A model generated the notes under the pieces. It made no database searches, had not been told where the DNA came from, and was given only the letters and a program-made list of their open reading frames with translations. A DNA stretch of 60,000 bases from Membranipora membranacea (Eukaryota; Bryozoa; Gymnolaemata; Cheilostomatida; Membraniporidae). Position 1 is the first letter of the stretch. The number at the start of each line of letters is the position of its first letter. Position numbers and translations under genes: made by a program. The stretch is taken from NCBI GenBank assembly GCA_914767715.1, contig OU612068.1:25298001-25358000 (forward strand), given 5' to 3'. This document shows, piece by piece, positions 38,501 to 48,100 of the stretch.

Positions 38501-41500
38501 AGATATCATCTGGAGGATAAGACAAATCCCGGAACATTCGCAGAACTCTATACTGTATTCACTAAACTATCATTTGAGATCGAGATTCCAGGTAAGTTTG
38601 CTTTCCAATTTATTTCTGGAACTCTGAGTCCAAGTTAACATATATGAGATTGACCAGAAAATTCTGGGAATTCCATGACAAAATAACATTGCGGAAACAT
38701 TGTCTATGCATCCTATACTCTTTATGGACAACATTTTCTCCGGAAATATTGCTGACAACTTTTTTTGGTTAGAAGCATTCAGTAGGAAACCAAATGGGGG
38801 AGAAGTTGTGATTGAACTTCTGCATTTTTCCATCACAACCTAAATTGGGCAAATACAGAATGTGTAACTTCTGCTCGGAAAAATCTGATGATATAAACTG
38901 GAGCTGGAATATGATTATAATATAACATTATGAATAACAAAAGGAGGAGACCACAAATACTTATAACTGACCGCTTTTATATTGCAGTATGCACTGATTA
39001 CCTGGGTATGCTGGATGATAGTATAGATGATTGTCAGCTCTCAGCTTCGTCTGATGATGGTTCACATAGCGTTGAGCAATCTAGACTAGATTCTACAACC
39101 GGCTGGGTGTCATCTGATCGCGGCTCCCCCTACTTCCAAACTGAATATGTGCAGGTAAATTAAGACTAGGGTATTGCCTCTTATATAACTTTCGGCTCTG
39201 TTCTTCATAACGGAATGAAAAGACACATAAAAATAGCAATAACAATAGCATGAGTGGATATAAATTTCTTTTTTTTCTCGAAATAATATTCTTGTGATAT
39301 GCTCCAATGTTGGACAGATATCAATAAATGGATCACGCCAATTTGTTCGCCTCTTGTAGTTATGATGTTTGTACCAAACAGTCAAACAAACCCATGTTTT
39401 CTTGTATTTTTAGGTTGATTTTGGTGGTATGATTAAGTTTACTGGACTGACTCTCCAACCCTTCAATGATGTCAACGTCAGTCGTGTGACCAAGTTCAAG
39501 GTTCAGCACAGCCGTGAAGGCATCTACTGGCAGACCGTGGTTAACTCTGATCAATCTGACAAGGTAGGAAAAATATATTATATATTATGATCTTCTGTGT
39601 TTCTATTGTCTCGCCATGTGAAGAAAACCACACAAATATATCAACACTGTTTTATGTAATATCCCAGAGTAATTCAACAGTGGAATACAAATAAATCTGT
39701 AAATCAACTTTGAAATTGTTGTCTTAAAAATATCTCAGCTTTTTATATTTAAAACATATGTTTACATAATTATTGTGCCTATTTTATTTATCTAATTTGA
39801 ACGTCATATACTTAAATTTTCGGGTCCCTTAACGCTATCAGATGGATATGATGTTGTATATTTTCATATTTTAGGAGTTTGAGGTATCATGGCCTACCAC
39901 TGTCTACCCTAACACTACAGAGTTCGTACCTTTCACTGATTACGAGTTTGTCACTAAGAAGGTGAGGATTCTACCCCAGGAGAACTCTGAGTCTAACTAC
40001 CAGATTAAGATGAGATTTGAGCTGAATGGCTGCCCGTGGCCTTACAATGCCTCTATGCCGACATGTAAGTAACATTTGTTAGTTTATATTCTGGAATTCC
40101 CGATGATACCACCCAGCCAGAGCAGTTCTGACTCATTGAAGCTGTTTTTGACCTATTATTATCGGAATATCAGGTAAAAAAAGCCTCAATGAGACAGAAT
40201 TGATCTGGCTGGGTATTCTAAGTAAACCTGACATGGATAGAATATGGAAACCATACAGAATTTTTACCGAGTACTTATGGACTTCCAGAGTTTGCCTGTG
40301 GGATTGGATAGCGAATCAATCACAAGTTGCTATGTTCTATAACTTTTGATGAGGTGATTTATTCAGGATATTGATAAAAATGATTAAAAATGATAATGGT
40401 TTAAATTCAGTATCTTAGCCTAGCTTAAGACTTATCTATCAATTTCTCATTCCAAATGCCGTTGTGTTAGACTTCAGGGATTTTTACGATGTCCTTCAAT
40501 ATATAACTTTTTGAGGGAACATAACCTCAACCACCCAGCTGATATTTTGTTTATTTTACAGATACATGTCCTTCCCCAAGCGGAGGAGGCTCACTGAAGT
40601 CTTACAGTGAGAGACAGTGGTTAGCCTTCGATGAGTCTGTATTTGTCTGCATGATTCCTAGACTCAAGTAAGTCACCTGTTATTATGTGAACACACTTCC
40701 CACAATTCATGTGTAGAATGGAATGCCCACAGAGATCTGATCAAAACAATAACAGTTTAATCATTGACCTTTTCTCCCAGCTTGAAAAGTTTTGAAAACT
40801 GCATTATGGGAATCTTTAAAATTGCTATATCTTCTATTCTATATTCTATTACTTTATGTTGCATTGTATTTTTTGTTGCTGTAACTCATCATCACAAGCT
40901 CTGTGTAGCTATTGGCTAAGATATAGCCCTTCCTAATCGGCTCATGGCTTTTGGTAGCCCTTGTCAAATAATATTAAACCTCATATGATGATTTGTCCTA
41001 AAAAACACATCTATGAAACTTAGATTCACAATTTTTGTTGTTGTTGTAGTGAGTTGCCTTATTGCTCTGGAAGTAATGACTTTGGAGTTAGCTGGTTCGG
41101 TAAGTTTTTGATATCATAATATTGCTTTGAGATTTGGCTCCGCTTACCTGGGTGGATATGAATGAATGATACTGAAAGATTGGACATCTGTTCAGGTTGA
41201 TCCACACTGAAAGTTAGTCATAATTTGAGAATAAATTTATCTGAATCCAGATTTTGGCGAGTCTAGACCATTTTCTCACCAGGTTGCTTGCTGTCAATCG
41301 GGTCATGTTTTGACTATCATTTTTCCTTGTATTTTCTAGCCATGGATGACTATGTGATGAACATGTTGGGATACGAATCCTCAGAAAATGGGCTATATGC
41401 TACAGCCAGGAATCGTGGGAACACTTTGAGAAGCACAGACTATGGCCGTTCATGGTGAGTAATGTTTAAAATGTTGTTGATGCAATTCTTTAGAGGTACA

Positions 41501-42984
41501 CACTTTATGGCATGGAAAATGAGATAATTTCGATTAGCTACAAAAAAAAGTGCAATTCCTTATGCGTGACAATGAGACATTGATGCTGTTAAGTAAAACA
41601 TCTTGAGCTTACAAGCTAAAATGTAACTACAATTACTGTAATAAAATCTGAGAGCATGGCCAGTCATTCGTACCTCAAGATTAGTGTGAAGTTGTGAAGT
41701 GAAATCTACTCTTTTGCTTGTATTGCTTTATAGGCAAGTAGTGGAGGAGAGTGATTTCATCACCATGTCCAATCTGAACACATACACTGCAGCGTTAGAC
41801 CTACCATTCCCACTAGATGGAGGATCAGTACAGCAGTGGTATACTAACTATGGGTTCACTGACGGAACGGATAACACATGGTCTGGTAAGTGCGCTCTGT
41901 TGTATTTTACCACACTGAATACGTGATATACTATTGCATGTATATCTCTGATCGATAGAGAGTAAACTAATTCACTTGGCAAGAGTACCATTACAAGGAA
42001 TTTGATGTGACAACCGGAGTTCAATTTTATTAGTTAGGGGGGCGGGTACATATTAGTTAGGGGGGCGGGTACATATTAGTTAGGGGGGCGGGTACATATT
42101 AGTTAGGGGGGGCGGGTACATATTAGTTAGGGGGGCGGGTACATATTAGTTAGGGGGCGGGTACATATTAGTTAGGGGGGCGGGTACATATTAGTTAGGG
42201 GGTGGGTACATATTAGTTAGGGGGGCGGGTACATATTAGTTAGGGGGGCGGGTACATATTAGTTAGGGGGGCGGGTACATATTAGTTAGGGGGTGGGTAC
42301 ATATTAGTTAGGGGGACGGGTACATATTAGTTAGGGGGGCGGGTACATATTAGTTAGGGGGTGGGTACATATTAGTTAGGGGGCGGGTACATATTAGTTA
42401 GGGGGTGGGTACATATTAGTTAGGGGGGCGGGTACATATTAGTTAGGGGGGCGGGTACATATTAGGTTCTTGTACATCATTGACTTTAACAGTAAGAGAT
42501 ACACATGATAATAGTGTAGTGTCGATGTCAGTGTGGTATTTTACATCTTGCTAAAATTCTTAGCAGCAGCCGTGAATGATTTTGATTTAGTTTGCACATT
42601 GAGATGTTCCAAGGTGCTATTATTATGTCAAAGTGCAATGGCCTAATTCTCTCATGCTTCTGCTGTCATGTAGCAGGATTACCCTCTTAAATCTAAACGA
42701 ACTATTGATGAGCAAAATCTTCACCGTCATGCTTGGCAGGAAAGTTCATAAAAAAACTTCCCCTTGAATCTACTAGTTAGTTTTGTAATATGAACACCAA
42801 ATGTAATGAGATTTAGATCCTGGTACAATTCTGGATAAGTTTCTTCCGTAAATTATTTTTTTAATGTTTCATTACAGTTTCACGGAGTAGTGTACACGCT
42901 TACGACACCGATGTTAATGGTTTATCAGGAAAATCGGATACTGATAACGTCGTAGCTCAATGGGGAAATACTAACTGGACATAG
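23556..42984 (+). CDS. Large secreted multi-repeat protein with furin site, F5/8 type C domain and Asp-box
   Basis: Predicted extracellular protein of 1851 residues in 37 exons. Exons: 23556-23607, 23991-24037, 24418-24563, 24867-25089, 25424-25567, 25893-26033, 26346-26570, 26903-27086, 27422-27535, 28451-28650, 28993-29106, 29491-29619, 29967-30056, 30417-30578, 31130-31249, 31565-31709, 31987-32165, 32476-32562, 32953-33114, 33357-33495, 34051-34235, 34526-34682, 34977-35176, 35479-35640, 36065-36223, 36560-36746, 37189-37459, 37830-38016, 38384-38591, 38988-39154, 39414-39563, 39875-40064, 40562-40667, 41050-41099, 41340-41454, 41734-41885, 42878-42984. Order of parts: signal peptide (MASSILLSTFLILLTTQ), acidic then lysine-rich prosegment with a PPPPP run, RVKR furin-type site (151-154), seven or eight cysteine-poor beta-rich repeats of about 170-190 residues with many N-glycosylation sequons, an F5/8C domain (about 1507-1675), and a tail with an Asp-box (STDYGRSW, 1759-1766). 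Start: the ATG at 23556 has the better Kozak context and matches the paralogues' exon 1 length; an in-frame ATG at 23541 would add five residues. I do not recognise the family. The repeats only broadly resemble DUF11-like beta-sandwiches, and function is unknown. Confidence 0.85.
25072..25083 (+). other. Furin-type cleavage site, first large protein
   Basis: The codons give R-V-K-R followed by S-H at the end of exon 4, after a lysine-rich stretch. The paralogue has R-R-K-R-S-H at the same place, also ending exon 4. Cleavage would release a prosegment of about 135 residues from the repeat region. Confidence 0.75.
25747..25810. repeat. Two-copy tandem repeat, 32-bp unit
   Basis: ATAAAAACAACTCATTTGAC and the following 12 bases occur twice back to back in the intron between exons 5 and 6. 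A short (GTTACT)n tract lies just upstream (about 25582-25611). Confidence 0.7.
30057..30072 (+). repeat. (GT)8 microsatellite forming the exon 13 splice donor
   Basis: Exon 13 ends CTTCAG at 30056 and the intron begins with eight GT dinucleotides, then AG. The paralogue's matching donor is CAGGTGAAC, so the position is supported by exon length conservation (90 nt in both). Confidence 0.7.
36784..36926 (+). repeat. Copy of the exon 30/intron 30 junction inside intron 26
   Basis: This stretch aligns with 39145-39280, which covers the end of exon 30 and the start of intron 30. Both begin ATATGTGCAGGTAAATTA, then share CTAGGGTA, TGCCTCT, ATATAAC, GGCTC and TAAATTTCTT in order with small gaps. 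Here it lies wholly inside intron 26. Confidence 0.65.
37513..37554. repeat. 42-bp dispersed repeat, copy 1 (intron 27 of the first large gene)
   Basis: It begins TTTAATTATAAACTTTTAGA and ends in a (TAAA)n tail. An identical 42-bp copy lies in intron 14 of the paralogue (52954-52995). A 3' end with a short A-rich microsatellite is typical of LINE/SINE tails. Confidence 0.7.
38988..40064 (+). other. F5/8 type C (discoidin) domain, three exons
   Basis: Exons 38988-39154, 39414-39563 and 39875-40064 encode about 169 residues. The start VCTDYLGMLDDSIDDCQLSA matches the C-x-x-x-LGM-x-x-x-I-x-D-x-Q-x-x-ASS opening of discoidin domains. GWVSS, YVQVDFG, VTKFKVQHSREGIYW and KKVRILPQ follow the family pattern, and the domain closes with FELNGC. 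Such domains bind glycans, collagens or phospholipids at cell surfaces. The first and last cysteines form the usual disulphide. Confidence 0.9.
39145..39280 (+). repeat. Exon 30/intron 30 junction, partner of the copy in intron 26
   Basis: This is the functional copy: TATGTGCAG ends exon 30 of the F5/8C domain and GTAAATTA begins intron 30. See the copy at 36784-36926. Confidence 0.65.
41432..41454 (+). other. Asp-box (BNR) motif in the C-terminal tail
   Basis: The codons encode STDYGRS, and the tryptophan is split across the next intron, giving S-x-D-x-G-x-x-W as in sialidase/sortilin-type Asp-boxes. It is preceded by GLYATARNRGNTLR, as expected for the strand before an Asp-box turn. Only one copy is present, so it is not a full beta-propeller. 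Confidence 0.6.
42028..42465. repeat. G-rich minisatellite, about 19 copies of a 22-24-bp unit
   Basis: The unit is TAGTTAGGGGGGCGGGTACA plus TAT. It varies in G-run length (5-7) and in C/T/A before GGG. Each unit carries TTAGGG and two G-runs, so the + strand could form G-quadruplexes. The array sits in the last intron of the first large gene, between exons 36 and 37. Confidence 0.92.
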
Positions 42985-43925
42985 ACTGGTAATATATGCT
43001 GCATTCAAAGACCATCACTACTAGTCTTAATGATATATAACAGTCATTATTCGCACATCACCAGGACTTTGTCAAGGATAAGATAACTCATCATGCCTGA
43101 CTATTGCTAAGAAAACCCTGGAAAACCCCACCAAACCTACCTATCAGCAGTTGTTATGACTTCTCTCTATCAACTAACCAATTTTGTTGCTGTTTTGTAT
43201 GAACCAAAGTCTTTTGGTGTCACCGTACTTCACTCATAACTCTTATTTGTATAAGGTGAAAAGGGCAACATGGCATGTTATTAATCGGTTGGATTTTAAG
43301 ACCATTGCATTGTCGGATACTGTCGTACATGATCTAGACGCAAAGATGTTATTTGAAACTGTGAAAAACTTTGGTTCAATGGTGTTAGTGGCATTTTATG
43401 ATCAGCTTATGATATTGAACTGCATCTAACACCACTCATCAAAGGCTTGACACTTTGCCCTGCTTGAAGTTAGCCTGCAGGATCAGGAAGGATATGCCAT
43501 TGCGCAGGAAGCCAATCCAAACAAATAATCTAGCGGTCAGATTATATTTATTTAAAGTGTTTGTAAAGTGCCCTGTCGTTTGCCAAGAACCCCTCACTCA
43601 GCAAAGTAAAAGAGTTTGCTTACATTGTCTGTGACTGTTTGTTCTGAAATGCTTTATTTTTGTAATTAAGTTTAATGCGGTCACTTTAATTCATATGCAA
43701 TGCTTTTATCGTTGCTGGCCCCTTGATCATTTACATGGCTACCAGCTCTATCTTGTGATTATTTTTGTGCCTAGTTATGCTGTGCAATTTATATAAAAAT
43801 ACCTATTTTATATGTATTTAATTTCTGTAGACTTGAGACGAGCGTGTGACCCACATTGCTAATTATTATTGTATATCATACTACTAACCCATGTTTTGTT
43901 CCAATAAACTGCTATTTTCTCAGTA
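42985..43925 (+). other. 3' untranslated region of the first large gene
   Basis: The stretch runs from the TAG stop to just after an AATAAA signal, with no intron signal needed. Open frames inside it (for example 43184-43429) have no homologue in the paralogue. Confidence 0.5.
43903..43908 (+). terminator. Polyadenylation signal of the first large gene
   Basis: AATAAA lies 918 bp after the stop codon and is followed within 20 bp by a T-rich stretch (GCTATTTTCTC). Confidence 0.55.
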
Positions 43926-45189
43926 ACCTCCCTGCTTCTACTCTACCTTGATTCTACCTTTTAAATTCTACTCTATCTGGTACCTCTTCTGGTATTGGGC
44001 TCCAAAATTCAGTTTCATTGTTAGCTTAGATCCTAAAATTATATATTTATTTATATATATATAGTTATATATAATAACCATTATGTATGGTGAGCTCATT
44101 ATTTTATGACATATCAGGTTTTGGGAGTTGCCTTCTTATTGAGAAGCTGTCATGTACGTACCTTAAACCCCGTTTACATTTTGGCATCTTTCATGAGCCA
44201 GACAACTCTATAATTGGTCTCAAAATGTCGGCCTTATTTGTGACATAAGAATGATTTCATAGTGCCAAGCTTGGAGCAAGTTGAGTATGGATGTATCGAA
44301 GACCCGTAACTGTTTATTCATACCTAATCAATATAAACATGTGCTCTCGTGAAAGGGAGATTATTTAGAAATGCAATCACCCAAGAATAACGGATTGAAG
44401 TCTATTATTTTAAATCATTGTAGAGTTTGATTTGAAATGCTTAATTGTGCAGCTAACGTTGTTTTTATGATGACAGATATTGATTATCAGTCTTCCCCTC
44501 GTGTGCTGCGACTTTCCATCCAAAGCTCTGAGGTTAATATGGTTAACGGGTCAGCATAGCGGGTCATGAGTCGGAATAATACAGAAAACATCTGAGGTTT
44601 TTGTGAGATCTGTCTGTTGTTCTACTAAATAAATTATTGTGCTTCAGGCAATAACCGCCACACACTGTCACAATTGCACCAAGCTCTCCAGAGAGCCAAG
44701 TACATGCTCATATAAGACCTTGCTCATATCATAAGGTATCTTGCGGCGACAAATTATCGTCATAAATGAAGGGTCTGACTATGTCCCGGTCAATGGCCAA
44801 TAATAGACCTGGTGTCTCCTTTGAGTCTCTGCTGTCGCTGTCGATGGACAGAGAGTCAAAGGCTTTATTGGTGGGATGTTTAAAATTTACTCCCATGTAT
44901 TTGAACCCTGTTATGGAAATTTTATAAATAGACGATATGGCACAGCATTAGAAATCAATAGTCCACTAGTTCGCTCCTATTGTTGGAACTATTGAATTTT
45001 CTGTCTTTCTATTTGCTGTATAGAATTAGTTACAATGAATTTTTAATGTAATATTGATATTTAGTGGTGGATGTTCGGTGCTGCTCAGCTTAGCCAGCCC
45101 GCTATCTGTCGTCAAGCTGAAAAGCTGCGACATTCAATAAAATCACAGATTTTCTCATTTTCTGATATTTGGACATCACACAACCAGGA
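43926..45189. other. Spacer between the tandem paralogues
   Basis: About 1.26 kb between the end of the first large gene and the start codon of the second. It must contain the promoter and 5' untranslated region of the latter. A short AT microsatellite lies near 44040-44075. No coding exon or clear TATA box could be assigned. Confidence 0.4.
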
Positions 45190-48100
45190 ATGACAGGAGT
45201 TCGAGTACTTCTGCTAGCCTGCGTGGCACTTATTTTGACACAGGGTAAGTATATTTAAGTTATATCGAGATGTATTATTTCTCTTTATTCATATCTGAAT
45301 GGGTGTTAATTAACTCAATCATGTTTCTTTCATTATAAGAACACCACAATCACACAAAACTATAACATGTCTAATTCTGTTCATAAGATAAGAGTCCACC
45401 TCAGATTTAAAACTCATTTACACCACATATACTTACTCGATAAGCATATTTAGCGTTATTTGCCATACTATTTTTAGCTATAATCGCCGACGACTCTACA
45501 GTCCAAGAGGGAAAAGACAGCAGACATGTACAAGCTGGAGAGGAAGCTGCGGAAGAAGACCTCGCTAACACTGTAATTATTTGAACACTACTTCCAAAAT
45601 AAATTTATAATCATTTTACTATGCCACAAAAATAGAGTAACAACATCCTTTTTAGAAAGCTCGCTGACTTGACTGGCATTTAGGGGCAAATAAATTAGGA
45701 ACGATGACAAAACAACGAATCTTTCACTCACGAAATAAGCAATAGTTTATTTGGAGTTAATATATTACTGTATGTCTCATATAATGTGATACAAGATATG
45801 ATACAATGTAATTATATATATTGAGGTGTTTCTGTATATTTCTTTATATTTTGATATCAAGAAGACCTGTTACATAGTTGGCAGATCTCATATGTGCAGA
45901 CAATAAACCTTATATAATCATAATATATTGTGAAAGTTACCAAGAATAACACCTCTAAAGATCTTTTATTACATCTTCAAATCCAGTAGGAGCGGTAGAA
46001 AAAATCAGCGTAACATTTCCTTATTTACCAATGTTAACAAAATAAACATAAAACTTATAATCTATTTATATTTGTATTTTAAATATCATTATCATTCTTA
46101 TTGCAGTACAATGATCCGCTCTTAGACGCCGCCAGTAAAAGGATCGGTAAATTGGTAGACACCGTAGGTAATTTTCTAAATGAAGGAGCAAAGCTGTTGA
46201 GCCCAGGAGATGAGGATTACATCCTACCAAATGAAAACGCCGGGAAAGACGAGATCGCGGAGGCCAATAAACTCATCAAATTCAATGTGCCTAGCAGCAT
46301 GTAAGTCGTAATATTAGTTGACTTTTTGAAAAATTATAGTGATCTGATTCCTTTTTTGATAGTGTAAGATCAACAGTAGTTATTCTAGGTTCTGAGTTTC
46401 AGGAAAAGGCAACGATAGTCCCACAAATTATTTTGCGTTTACTGCTACTCTAACAAATTCTGGAATTGCCGTATTATTTATACTGAGAATGGCTTGTCCA
46501 TGCTTCAACCACAACTTGTCATAAAAGTTATGGCTGAAATTAAACTCATTATTTGTAATTTCTATAGAACGCCAAAGGCGTGTACGAACAGATTTCTTTA
46601 TAGTTTTGTACCTTTTAGTATTCGTGTATTAAATAACTGATATTCCTTTATTTTTCAATTCACAGAGAGCATCTTAATTGTTATGTATGTGTCCCTGAAA
46701 TTCTTACTGAAATAAACTCATTCATACATATTTGTAGGGGAGAAGGTTTCCCTGATGCCGCTCCGCCACCTTCACAAAACAAAGAGCCTGTTGTGGAGGA
46801 GTGGAAAAACCCAGCCTTCACTCATAAGTCTGACGGGGATAAAACCCTTAAGCGTAAAGGTAAGGGAGCGAGGAAAGTGAAGAGCTACTCGGTCAGCCCA
46901 GAGGGTCAGTTCAAGTTCAATAATCCCAGCGATGAGAAGGAGCTGGTCAGAAGGAAGAGGTCACATGTACGTGTTACTGATTTAGTTTTTTATCACTGTA
47001 TTGATTTATGAAATGATATTCCAGGTAGAGCTTAAATATTGAAACGATCTGCTGCAAAGTCAACAATTAGAATGTTTAATTTGAGATATCATATGGTTGT
47101 ATAAAAAAAACATATAAAGAAGAGAAAAGTAATTTTTAATTTCTCTGAAATCTGCCATTATTTGACACGCCTCTGGTTACATCAAAAATCATACTTATTC
47201 ATGTGTTTATAGCTTGGAGCAGGAATACCGGACGAGTTTGAGTTTTTATCTATTTGAATTCAGCCATTATCTGTAACATTCTGCTGTTTTATGGAATTGT
47301 TTGACAATATTATATTTATAGCTTGGAGCAGGAATGCCAGACGAGTTTGAGTTTACTCTCGAGGCATTGTCTCCCTTTGATTCGGACCCAGCTAACTTTA
47401 AGATTGGTTCTGTGATTCCTTACAGACTAACAATCCACGCCAGCCATGTTGAGACTGATGTCCAGGTACAATATGTTAAAATAGAAAAGTTTCTCAAACA
47501 TCAAAATTGCCTGATTTTATGTTTTGCCATAATTAAACTCTACCACATTTTATTGGTAAATTTTTTAAGATTATTTGTAAAAACAGTACCTTTTGTCCTA
47601 GAAGTTGCTGACAGGACAATTAAACGCCCTTAAATTGGCATTTGTTTTCACATTAAAAGATAGTTTAAACTATCTTTTATTTTAAGCTTGAGATATTCTC
47701 AGAAATCTCAGGAGGAGCTTTCTTCATGGTGTCTAACGTCAGGCTCGGTTCAGTCGGAGCTAACTTTGCTGGATATGATATAAACGATTTAACTATCAGA
47801 TACGATTCCAAGTTCAAGGATGGCAGGGTAGGTCATAAGTTTACAGTTTCCTGTCTCTTTATGTTATAATTTATTGGATGTAAAATTACTTATAGTATAA
47901 TTATAATTCGAAATCAAATTTCCAGTACGTCATTAATTCAATGTATAGTTGTTTATCATGCATGACGTGTTTATAAGTTGTTGATGATCATTGCTCCTAG
48001 GAATGGTTCGCTTACCTATTATATATAAATGAAAGTCGCTGCTTGATCAAATTAACGGTGACAATTGAGCAAAGTATTCTATCAATATGAGTTTTTTTTT

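Larger units (their letters stand above)
25424..38591 (+). other. Repeat region of the first large protein (exons 5-29)
   Basis: Repeat units share a loose pattern: a strand pair ending in a proline-led turn (LPY, VPPG, IPPG), then a segment ending in G-N/Y-x-M/F, then a LDLG-I or LGFVPN motif, then a strand such as ITFDVAVTML, and last a Y-x-VGV / WVG-x strand. Examples of the third motif are ATLHMGTVLN, ARLDLGTILN, MSMDLGIISN and LSLGFVPN. Cysteines are nearly absent. Most units span two to four exons and begin and end in phase 0, which favours unit duplication by exon shuffling. Whether there are seven or eight units needs a structure prediction. Confidence 0.6.

Noticed and set aside
42028-42465. 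CRISPR-like array
   Set aside because: Units are directly contiguous with no unique spacers, and the host is a eukaryote. It is a minisatellite.
43184-43429. 81-codon open frame after the first large gene
   Set aside because: It lies between the stop codon and the polyadenylation signal and has no signal peptide, splice context or paralogue.
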